Of a stretch of 60,187 nucleotides of DNA, positions 53,063 to 60,187 are shown piece by piece; the stretch's first letter is position 1; each line of letters begins with the position of its first letter. Under the pieces are notes generated by a model. It did no database searches. It was not told the origin of the DNA and worked only from the letters and a program-made list of their open reading frames with translations. Made by a program: the position numbers and the translations under genes. This DNA is from Pseudomonadota bacterium (GTDB lineage Bacteria > Pseudomonadota > Gammaproteobacteria > Steroidobacterales > Steroidobacteraceae): NCBI GenBank assembly GCA_025356075.1, contig JANXUT010000032.1:1-60187 (forward strand), written 5' to 3'.

Positions 53063-53500
53063 ATGACCTGGTGGGCGTGGGCGATCGCCGGAGCGATCCT
53101 GCTCGGCGCGGAACTCGGTGTCATCGACGCCCAGTTCTACCTCGTGTTTGTCGGTGTGTCGGCACTGATCACCGGCGGCGTCGCCCTGCTGATCCCGTCG
53201 ATCCCGACGTGGGCGGAGTGGGCGCTGTTCGCGGCGCTCGCGATCCTGACGGTCTCGACGTTCCGGCGCGCGATCTACGATCGCTTGCGGCAGGGCGCCC
53301 CAAACCCGGTGCGCCACGGGCCGGCGGGCGAGGTGCTGACACTGCCGACCCGGCTCGAACCCGGCGAGAGCTGCCAGCTCGAGTATCGCGGCAGCTACTG
53401 GACCGCGACCAACGGCAGCGACGCGCCGGTCGAGGCCGGAGCCCGCGCCCGCATCGCACGTGTTCACGGGCTCGCACTGATCGTCGAACCCGACGCCTGA
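53063..53500 (+). CDS. NfeD-family membrane protein
   Basis: 145 aa from ATG 53063 with AGGAGAGGGA upstream. Two to three TM helices (WAWAIAGAILLGAELGVIDA, LVFVGVSALITGGVALLIP, WALFAALAILTVSTF) and a C-terminal OB-fold: GEVLTLPTRLEPGESCQLEY, YWTATNGSDAPVEAGARARI. This is the short NfeD1b type that pairs with a stomatin-like protein, and such a gene follows after 23 bp. The pair acts in membrane microdomain organisation or quality control. Confidence 0.92.
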   Translation: MTWWAWAIAGAILLGAELGVIDAQFYLVFVGVSALITGGVALLIPSIPTWAEWALFAALAILTVSTFRRAIYDRLRQGAPNPVRHGPAGEVLTLPTRLEPGESCQLEYRGSYWTATNGSDAPVEAGARARIARVHGLALIVEPDA

Positions 53501-53523
53501 GCCCCATTCAAGGAAAGCGTTTC

Positions 53524-54471
53524 ATGGAAGCCTCCATCGTCCTGATCGTATTCGCGCTCGTCATCGTCTTCGTGCTCGCGCGGGTGGCGGTCGTGGTGCC
53601 GCAGCAAAATGCCTACGTGATCGAGAAGCTCGGCAAGTACAGCCGTACGCTCAATGCGGGTTTTCACATCCTGATTCCGTTCGTCGAAAACATCGCCTAC
53701 CGGCACGGGCTCAAGGAGCAGGCACTCGATGTCGCCGAGCAGATCTGCATCACGCGTGACAACGTGCAGGTCGGCGTCGACGCGGTCCTCTACATGCAGG
53801 TGCTCGATCCGCACCTCGCCTCCTACGGCATCACGAACTACGCCTTTGCCATCTCGCAGCTCGCTCAGACGACCCTGCGCAGCGAAATTGGCAAGATCGA
53901 GCTCGACCGCACCTTCGAGGCGCGCGGCACCATCAACGCGAACGTCGTCAGCGAGCTCGACAAGGCCTCGGCGGCGTGGGGCGTGAAGGTGATGCGCTAC
54001 GAGATCAAGAACATCACGCCGCCCAAGGACGTGTTGCAAGCGATGGAGAAGCAGATGCGCGCGGAGCGCGAGAAGCGCGCCGTGATCCTGACCTCCGAGG
54101 GCGAGCGCGACGCGAAGATCAACCAGGCCGAGGGCGACAAGCAACGCGTCATCAAGGCATCGGAAGGCTTCAAGCAGCAGCAGATGAACGAGGCCGAGGG
54201 CCAGGCCTCGGCGATCCTTGCGGTCGCGAACGCAACCGCGGAGGGGCTTCGCCAGGTCGGCATCGCACTCGCGGGCCAGGGTGGCGTCGAGGCGATGCAG
54301 CTGCGAATCGGCGAGGAATACGTCAAGCAGTTCGGCAAGCTCGCCAAGGAATCGAACACCCTGGTGGTTCCTGCGAACCTCACCGATCTGGCCGCCGTCA
54401 TCACGATGGCGACCAGCATCGCTCGCCGCGGCCCGACGGGCGCGCCAGCGACGCCCACCAGGACCGTCTGA
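53524..54471 (+). CDS. Stomatin/prohibitin-like SPFH protein (QmcA type)
   Basis: 315 aa. N-terminal TM IVLIVFALVIVFVLARVAVV, then the SPFH domain: VVVPQQNAYVIEKLGKYSRT, LNAGFHILIPFVENIAYRH, DNVQVGVDAVLYMQVLDP. A coiled coil (AMEKQMRAEREKRAVILTSE, DAKINQAEGDKQRVIKASEG) and the C-terminal LRIGEEYVKQFGKLAKESNT follow. It oligomerises at the inner membrane and partners with the NfeD protein encoded just upstream, as in E. coli QmcA/YbbK. Confidence 0.94.
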   Translation: MEASIVLIVFALVIVFVLARVAVVVPQQNAYVIEKLGKYSRTLNAGFHILIPFVENIAYRHGLKEQALDVAEQICITRDNVQVGVDAVLYMQVLDPHLASYGITNYAFAISQLAQTTLRSEIGKIELDRTFEARGTINANVVSELDKASAAWGVKVMRYEIKNITPPKDVLQAMEKQMRAEREKRAVILTSEGERDAKINQAEGDKQRVIKASEGFKQQQMNEAEGQASAILAVANATAEGLRQVGIALAGQGGVEAMQLRIGEEYVKQFGKLAKESNTLVVPANLTDLAAVITMATSIARRGPTGAPATPTRTV

Positions 54472-54813
54472 GGTCACCACCGACGCGCTGCGCGCTCCAC
54501 CGCCGGGGCCCGGCGCGCGTTCAAGTCGACTCCGAACTCCGCCCGCGGGCGGCGCGGGCCGGCTCGGCCTGACATCGGCGTCCGCACCAGCGCCCTCACG
54601 AAGCGGAACTGCGTTGCAACCCTAGGATTTTCAAAGATTTCCAGGGGGGGGTAATGTAAAATTGTGTGAGGCTCATCGACGTCGGGGTTCCCCTTAACCT
54701 CGACGCTCAAGCCCATGGAAATCGTGGGCACGACGCTGCGCTCGGCGCAAAGCGCCTCGCCTCGGGCCCCGGCACGCGCCGGGTGCGCCCGTCGGCGCGC
54801 CCTCTCCGTGCTT
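54472..54813. other. Leader region of the giant repeat gene
   Basis: 342 bp without a separate gene. An AT-rich patch at 54625-54668 holds a G8 run followed by TAATGTAAAATTG, a possible -10 box. A long in-frame extension from 54715 reaches the repeat gene but adds non-signal-like residues, so the start at 54814 is preferred. Confidence 0.4.
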
Positions 54814-57800
54814 ATGTCAACTAGGATCGCGGCCGCCGCTGGCTCTCTGCTGCTCGCGCTCGCCGCGCCTCCCGCGCACGCGCAGTTCAAGGTCCAGGAG
54901 TCCTTCACCCAGGCAACCGCACCCGGCTGGTCGATCACCAACAACGCGATCCTGACCGGCGGCGCGATCGATCCCGCCGGCAGCGGCTGGCTGCGCCTGA
55001 CCCCGGCGCTCGGGAACCAGAAGGGGGAGGCGCTCTACACGAGCAGCAACTTCGCCGGCGCGCAGAGCCTGGTCGTCAAGTTCAGCTACGTCGCGTGGGG
55101 CGGGAACGGCGCCGACGGCATCACGGTGTTCCTGTACGACGCGACCCAGGACATGACCGGCGCCAAGAACGGCGGCGGCCTCGGCTACTGCGCGGGTGCC
55201 GGCGGCTATCTCGCGATCGGCCTGGACGAATACGGCAACTTCTCGAACCCTGCCGACAAGTGCGGCGCGGCCTCGGGCGGCCCCGGCGCCCAGCCCGATC
55301 GCCTGGTCATCCGGGGGCCACTCTCGGCGAACAATGCTTTTGTCGCGAACTCACCGGTCGCCGGCGGGATCGACTTCCCCGGCGCCGCGAGCCGCCCGCC
55401 CGCCGACACCGTACTCGTCGTCCTCTCGCCGGCGGGCGCGGGCTTCAACGTCTCCGTCAAGTTCCAGAGCGGCCCCGGTGCGACGTACCAGACGCTTGTC
55501 TCGAACGCCTCGTTCCCGTACGTCCCGCCGGCACTCCTCAGCGTCGGGTTCTCCGGCAGCACCGGCGGCTCCACCAACACGCACGAGGTGCAAAACCTCT
55601 CCGTCGCCTCGCCCGCCGACATCCAAGTCGCCCTGGCGGCACCGGCGTTCGTCGCTCAGGGCAGCACGCTCACCTACACCATCGGTGTCACGAGCAACGG
55701 GCCGATCGCGATCGACTCGGCGAACGCACCCACGCTCGTCGATGCGTTCCCGGCGGGAGTCACGGGCGTCACGTGGACCTGCAGCGGCGCGGGTGGCGCG
55801 ACCTGCGCCGCGAGTGGCTCGGGTAACCTCAACACCTCCCAGCTGGCCCTCCCCGTCGGCGGCATCGCGACCTACACCGTTACCGGCACCGCGTCCGCGA
55901 GTGCCGCCTGCGGCAGCACGCTCAGCAACTCCGCGAACGCCGACTTCGGCCCGAGCACGGGCTTCACCGACACGACGCCCGACAACAACTCGGCGAGCGC
56001 CAGCACCTTCGTCGTCTGCATCGCCCCGCAGGCCGATAGCGGTACGGCCGCCGCCGGCACGGCGAGTACGCCGATCGCGAATGTCGCGGCCAACGACAAC
56101 GTCAACGGCCAAGTCGCAACGCTGGGTGCGAGTGGTAACGCAACGATCGCCGCGAGCGGCGCCTACCCGACCGGTATCGCGCTCGACGTCGCGAGCGGCG
56201 CGATCAGCACGACCACAGGCGCGGTCCCGGGCGTCCATGCGGTCCAATACCAGCTCTGCGACAAGCTGACGCCGGCGCACTGCGCGACGGCGACCGCCAC
56301 CGTCACGGTCAACGCGGTCATCGCGCCGCAAGCCGACAGCGGCACGGCGGCGGCGGGTACCGCGGGCACGCCGGTCGCGAACGTCGCCGCGAACGACAGT
56401 GTGAACGGCCAGGCTGCGACGCTCGGCGCCGCAGGCAACGCGACGGTGGCGCCGAGCGGCGCGTATCCGGCCGGCGTCACGCTCAACACGACGACGGGAG
56501 CGATCGCGAGCGCCGCGTCGACCGCACCCGGCGCGTACGCGATCCAGTACCAACTCTGCGACCGCAACTCGCCCGCCAACTGCGCGACGGCGACGGCGAA
56601 CATCACCGTCAACGCCGTGATTGCACCCCAGCCTGACGCCGGCACCGTTTCCGCCGGTACCGCGGCGAGCGCGGTCGCGAACGTGGCGGGGAACGACAGC
56701 GTGAACGGCCAGCCGGCGACCCTCGGCGCAGCGGGGAACGCGACGCTCGCGACGGTCGGCAGCTACCCGGCGGGGATTTCACTCAACCTCGCGAGCGGCG
56801 CGCTTGATGTCGCGGCAACCGTCGCGCCGGGAACCTACACGGTCCAGTACCAGGTCTGCGACCGCAACTCGCCCGTCAACTGCGCGACCGCGAGCATCAC
56901 GGTGACGGTCACCGCGGCCATCCTGCCGCAGCCGGACAGCGGTGCCGGGCAATCCGGCACTGCCGGCACTCCGATTGCCGGCATCACGACGAACGACACC
57001 GTCAACGGCTTCCCGGCGTCGCTCGGCGCCGGCGGCAACGCGACCGTTGCGCCGGTCGGCGCGTACCCCGGCGGCCTTACGCTTAATCCGGCGAGCGGCG
57101 CCATCGCGATGACGGCGGCAGTGCAGCCGGGCGTCTACGCGCTCCAGTACCAGCTCTGCGACAAGAACGCGCCGGTCAACTGCGCGAACGCAACGGCGAC
57201 CGTCAGCGTGAGCGCGGTGATCCTCGCGCAGCCCTACTCCGGCACCGTGACCGCAGGCACCGCCGCAACCGTCGTCGCGAGCGTCGCGGTCACTGACTCG
57301 GTCAACGGCCAGGCGAGCACGCTCGGCGCCGGCGGCAACTCCACGATCGCTGCGGTCGGCAGCTATCCCGCCGGAATTTCCCTCAACACGACCACCGGCG
57401 CCGTGACGACGACTGCGAACGTCGCGCCCGGGATCTACACGCTCCAGTACCAGCTCTGCGACAGGAACTCGCCGCCGAACTGCGCGACCTCGACCGTGAC
57501 GGCGACGGTCGCCGGTTCCATCGTGCCGCAGCCGGATGCGGGGACTGGCTTCTCGGGCGCCGCCAGCACGGCGGTGGCAAACGTCGCGGCAAACGACGTC
57601 GTCAACGGCCATGCCGCGACGCTTGGGCCCGCCGGCAACGCCACCGTCGCGGCCTCGGGGCCCTATCCCGCCGGTGTCTCGCTCGCGGCGGCGACCGGCA
57701 GCATTTCGATGACCGCATCGGTCGCGCCCGGCACCTATGTCGTGCAGTACCAACTCTGCGACAAGAGCGTGCCGGCGAACTGCGCGAACTCGACCGCGAC

Positions 57801-60057
57801 GGTGACGGTAAACGCGGTGATCACGCCGCAACCCGACAGCGGCACGACGAACTCCGGAACCGCCTCGGCGGCGATCGCCAACGTCGCCGCGAACGACGTG
57901 CTGAACGGCCAGCCCGCCGTGCTCGGCGCTGGCGGCAATGCGACGGTTGCGGCGAGCGGGGCCTACCCCGCCGGCATCGCGCTCAACACGACCTCCGGCG
58001 CGATCACGGTTGCCGCGAGCGTCGGGCCGGGCGTCTACGCCGTCCAGTACCGGTTGTGCGATCTGCGCCTGCCACCCGAGTGCGCGACCGCGACCACGAC
58101 CGTCACCGTCAAGGCCGTCATCATCGCCCAGCCGGACGCCGGCAGCGCGCCGGCCGGCAGCGCGAGCACCGCGATCGCGAATATCAGCGCGAACGACAGC
58201 ATCAACGGCCAGCCGGCGCTGCTCGGCGTCGCCGGCAACGCAACGGTCGCGCCGGTCGCCAGCTACCCCGCCGGCGTCGCTCTCGACGCCGCGACCGGTG
58301 CCATCACGGTCAGCGCCGCCGTGCCGGCGGCGATCTACCCGCTCCAGTACCAGCTCTGCGACAAGAGCGTGCCTTCGAACTGCGCGACGACGACCGCCAC
58401 CGTGACCATCACGCCGCCCGCGAAAGTCAGCGTCGCGAAGTCGGCGGGCGTCCCGAAACAGCTGACGCCGACCGCCTTCGAAGTCCCCTACCTCGTCCTC
58501 GTCGGCAACAACGGGCCGCCGGGGCTCATCGCCTACAACCTCGAGGCCAATGACGACCTCGCGATCGCCTTTCCGGGCGCGACCGCCGCCGTCAAGGCCG
58601 GCAGTGTCCTCGTCCTCGCGCGCGGCGGCGCCACCTGCACGGCGAACGCCGCCTTCAACGGCAGCGCCGACACCCGGCTCCTCAGCGGCGCCGATTCCCT
58701 CGGCGCGGGTGCCTCGTGCGCGGTGAGGTTCACCGCCGTTGTCACCTACCCGACGGTCGCGAGCATCCCGCGCACCTCGCAGTCGAACTTCGCCTACGCC
58801 TCCGCCACCCCGCTCGGCGCTGGCCCGAACCCCGGCTTTGGATTCGCGGGCGGCGCCCCGACGCCGCCCGCGAACGCACTCTCGACCGCGGTCTCCGTCA
58901 GCGGCGTCGCGCCGCCGTCGGGCTCGGCGCCCGGCACGCCGCCGGTCGTGCCTTCGCTGCCGCCGGGCGGCAATCAAAACGGCGCGCCGACTCCGGTGAC
59001 GCTGACCATCGTCGCGGCATCGATCTCGGGTTCGGTGTGGGACGACAGCGTGGGCGCGAGCGCCGGCAACGGGCAGCGCACCGCCGGGAAGCCCGGGCTC
59101 GCCGGCTGGACGGCCGAGTTGATCGATCCCTCGACGGGGCGCGTGGCAACGCTGCTCGACGGCAGCCCTGCGACGTCGACCACCGATTCGACGGGCGCAT
59201 ACCGCATCGCCAATGCCATTCCGGGCAACTACCTCGTCGAGTTCGTGGCGCCGGGGTCCACGGTCGTCTGGGGGACGCCGGTCAACGGCGAGACCGCCGA
59301 TCCGCAGCCGAACTCGGCACTCGATCCCGCGACCCGCGCGCTCGCGGTGACGCTGCTGCCGGGCGCGCCGCTCATCCAGCAGAGCCTCCCCGTCGATCCG
59401 AGCGGAGTCGTCTACGACTCGGCCGCGCGCACGCCGTTGAGCGGCGCCGCGGTCACGCTGCTTGGACCCAACGGCACGCCGGTCGCGGCGAGCGGCCTCC
59501 TGCCCGGGCAGCAAGGCCAGGTGACGTCCGCTACCGGCGCGTATCGATTCGACCTGCAGCCGAGCGCCGCCGCCGGCGTGTACACGATCCAGGTGGCGGC
59601 GCCGAGCAGCTACCTGTTCCCGTCGATCGCACTGCCCCCGCAGGCGGGCGCGCTGCCGCTGCAGCCAGGCCCGCTGCCGTATGCGGTCGCGACCGCCATT
59701 CCGCCGCCCGGCCAGCCGGCGCGGTACTACCTCGCGCTCAACCTCGCGCCTGCCACCAACCCGGCGGCGGTCGTCGGCAACGACATCCCGCTCGACTCGA
59801 CCAGCGGCGGCGTGCTGCTGATCGACAAGGCGTCCGACCGAACCCAGGTCGAAGTCGGCGACAGCCTGCGCTACCGGATCCGCGTGCGGAACAGCGGCAC
59901 GGGCGTGATCCTCGCAGCGACTGCCGAGGACACGCTGCCGCTCGGCTTTGCGCAGATACCGGGCACCGTGCTGATCGGCCGCGACGGCTCGATCCCGACC
60001 AAGGCGGCCGACCCGCAAGGCACGCCCGGCCCGCGGCTCGGCTTCACGCTAGTGTAG
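54814..60057 (+). CDS. Giant exported adhesin-like protein with eight 100-aa repeats, C-terminus cut by an IS
   Basis: 1747 aa from ATG 54814. Signal peptide to about residue 26 (PPAHAQF). L-type-lectin-like domain (about 27-265: SWLRLTPALGNQKGEALYTS-like start, WGGNGADGITVFLYDATQD, AIGLDEYGNFSN). DUF11 domain (268-400). Eight repeats of exactly 100 aa (403-1202), each with QPDSGT, ANVAANDSVNGQ, GNATVA, YPAGI and a Cys pair in QYQLCD...NCAT. A second DUF11 (about 1205-1360), SdrD-B-like domains (1403 on, SGSVWDDSVGASAGNGQ) and a third DUF11 that breaks off. The stop codon lies at the IS junction, so the native C-terminus, probably with a sorting or anchor region, is lost. Confidence 0.85.
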   Translation: MSTRIAAAAGSLLLALAAPPAHAQFKVQESFTQATAPGWSITNNAILTGGAIDPAGSGWLRLTPALGNQKGEALYTSSNFAGAQSLVVKFSYVAWGGNGADGITVFLYDATQDMTGAKNGGGLGYCAGAGGYLAIGLDEYGNFSNPADKCGAASGGPGAQPDRLVIRGPLSANNAFVANSPVAGGIDFPGAASRPPADTVLVVLSPAGAGFNVSVKFQSGPGATYQTLVSNASFPYVPPALLSVGFSGSTGGSTNTHEVQNLSVASPADIQVALAAPAFVAQGSTLTYTIGVTSNGPIAIDSANAPTLVDAFPAGVTGVTWTCSGAGGATCAASGSGNLNTSQLALPVGGIATYTVTGTASASAACGSTLSNSANADFGPSTGFTDTTPDNNSASASTFVVCIAPQADSGTAAAGTASTPIANVAANDNVNGQVATLGASGNATIAASGAYPTGIALDVASGAISTTTGAVPGVHAVQYQLCDKLTPAHCATATATVTVNAVIAPQADSGTAAAGTAGTPVANVAANDSVNGQAATLGAAGNATVAPSGAYPAGVTLNTTTGAIASAASTAPGAYAIQYQLCDRNSPANCATATANITVNAVIAPQPDAGTVSAGTAASAVANVAGNDSVNGQPATLGAAGNATLATVGSYPAGISLNLASGALDVAATVAPGTYTVQYQVCDRNSPVNCATASITVTVTAAILPQPDSGAGQSGTAGTPIAGITTNDTVNGFPASLGAGGNATVAPVGAYPGGLTLNPASGAIAMTAAVQPGVYALQYQLCDKNAPVNCANATATVSVSAVILAQPYSGTVTAGTAATVVASVAVTDSVNGQASTLGAGGNSTIAAVGSYPAGISLNTTTGAVTTTANVAPGIYTLQYQLCDRNSPPNCATSTVTATVAGSIVPQPDAGTGFSGAASTAVANVAANDVVNGHAATLGPAGNATVAASGPYPAGVSLAAATGSISMTASVAPGTYVVQYQLCDKSVPANCANSTATVTVNAVITPQPDSGTTNSGTASAAIANVAANDVLNGQPAVLGAGGNATVAASGAYPAGIALNTTSGAITVAASVGPGVYAVQYRLCDLRLPPECATATTTVTVKAVIIAQPDAGSAPAGSASTAIANISANDSINGQPALLGVAGNATVAPVASYPAGVALDAATGAITVSAAVPAAIYPLQYQLCDKSVPSNCATTTATVTITPPAKVSVAKSAGVPKQLTPTAFEVPYLVLVGNNGPPGLIAYNLEANDDLAIAFPGATAAVKAGSVLVLARGGATCTANAAFNGSADTRLLSGADSLGAGASCAVRFTAVVTYPTVASIPRTSQSNFAYASATPLGAGPNPGFGFAGGAPTPPANALSTAVSVSGVAPPSGSAPGTPPVVPSLPPGGNQNGAPTPVTLTIVAASISGSVWDDSVGASAGNGQRTAGKPGLAGWTAELIDPSTGRVATLLDGSPATSTTDSTGAYRIANAIPGNYLVEFVAPGSTVVWGTPVNGETADPQPNSALDPATRALAVTLLPGAPLIQQSLPVDPSGVVYDSAARTPLSGAAVTLLGPNGTPVAASGLLPGQQGQVTSATGAYRFDLQPSAAAGVYTIQVAAPSSYLFPSIALPPQAGALPLQPGPLPYAVATAIPPPGQPARYYLALNLAPATNPAAVVGNDIPLDSTSGGVLLIDKASDRTQVEVGDSLRYRIRVRNSGTGVILAATAEDTLPLGFAQIPGTVLIGRDGSIPTKAADPQGTPGPRLGFTLV
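56020..58419 (+). repeat. Eight tandem repeats of exactly 300 bp inside the giant gene
   Basis: Unit starts at 56020, 56320, 56620, 56920, 57220, 57520, 57820 and 58120, each marked by an IAPQADSG/IxPQPDSG-type opening. All units are 300 bp without a single indel, although the sequences have diverged by many substitutions. Each encodes one Ig-like domain with a probable disulfide. It is a protein-level tandem array, not a CRISPR or satellite. Confidence 0.93.
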
Positions 60058-60187
60058 TGTCCCTCAAATAGCATTACATAGAGTTCGAGAATTGGTATGA
60101 TTGGTGAATGGCGAACACGGGTGTGGCGATCAAGTTGCAGGCGGCGGAGCGCCGGCAACTGGAACGGTGGGAGTCCTCACACGGCAC
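60055..60187. mobile_element. Left end of an IS630-family insertion sequence, inserted at TA
   Basis: From the TA at 60055 base composition drops abruptly (GTGTCCCTCAAATAGCATTA) and the lectin/DUF11 frame ends. An IS630-type transposase start follows 50 bp later. IS630/Tc1 elements insert at TA dinucleotides and duplicate them, which fits. The other end lies beyond the window. Confidence 0.75.
60108..60187 (+). CDS. IS630-family transposase, N-terminal fragment (runs off the window)
   Basis: ATG at 60108. The visible residues MANTGVAIKLQAAERRQLER then WESSHGT match the start of IS630 transposases, whose opening is typically ...LSAEERRQLERWVRS... ahead of the helix-turn-helix. The DDE catalytic domain is outside the window. 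Confidence 0.75.
   Translation, partial: MANTGVAIKLQAAERRQLERWESSHG

Noticed and set aside
56020-58419. Regular repeats as a possible CRISPR or satellite
   Set aside because: Repeats are 300 bp, coding, in frame and without spacers.
56779-60018. 1079-aa antisense open frame over the giant repeat gene
   Set aside because: Shadow frame created by the 300-bp repeats and high GC; the plus strand has a signal peptide, lectin, DUF11 and Ig-like domains.

Overview
This 60.2 kb window is GC-rich chromosomal DNA with about 50 protein genes, mostly intact. It shows one pseudogene remnant and one frameshifted kinase, and the edge of an insertion sequence at the right end. I saw no rRNA, tRNA, CRISPR array or prophage. 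The gene set suggests a Gram-negative aerobic proteobacterium, most plausibly a gammaproteobacterium of the Steroidobacter/Xanthomonad kind. The evidence is an RND efflux triad, an outer-membrane DUF481 protein, YheU, S10 and DUF885 peptidases, a YXWGXW-repeat protein and an NfeD/stomatin pair. The taxonomic placement is an inference from gene content only.

Left part (1-13 kb): a TetR repressor diverges from a complete RND efflux operon (periplasmic adaptor, inner-membrane pump, NodT-type outer-membrane channel). Then come a DUF481 barrel, MscL, a two-gene operon for a small membrane protein and a double-CDGSH Fe-S protein, YheU, a broken C-terminal remnant of a CocE/NonD hydrolase, a SnoaL-like protein and a TIR-TM-TPR signalling protein. 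Middle-left (13-25.5 kb): a PEP-mutase/isocitrate-lyase superfamily enzyme, a REC-PAS-histidine kinase broken at a C8 tract, HMG-CoA lyase, an amidohydrolase, an S10 carboxypeptidase and a DUF2306 membrane protein. After these, a YeiH-type exporter diverges from a YeiE-type LysR regulator that overlaps a second PAS histidine kinase. An AHSA1/ArsR pair follows.

Middle (25.6-39.6 kb): an orphan Fae-like protein, a cupin of the DMSP-lyase (DddL/Q) family coupled to an MFS transporter, a TSUP exporter, a ModE-like regulator, a DUF885 peptidase, an M24 protein whose metal ligands match DddP in number and almost exactly in spacing, a thioredoxin-fold DUF255 protein, and a trans-sulfuration PLP enzyme. 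Two different DMSP-lyase-family proteins plus two sulfite/organosulfur exporter families within 13 kb suggest an organosulfur theme.

Right part (39.7-60.2 kb): a redox surface module consists of a haem lipoprotein coupled to a CxxCH-bearing beta-barrel, then a cupredoxin plus porin-like barrel that diverge from a GGDEF/EAL c-di-GMP enzyme. A Na/Pi symporter follows. An ECF sigma factor, membrane anti-sigma factor and subtilase lipoprotein form an ATGA-coupled operon. In it, the anti-sigma's periplasmic tail looks like the protease's own prodomain, which I consider the most intriguing mechanistic hint in the window. The window ends with a TorF-type porin, an NfeD/stomatin pair, and a giant surface protein carrying eight tandem repeats of exactly 300 bp, cut off by an IS630-family element whose transposase begins at the right edge.
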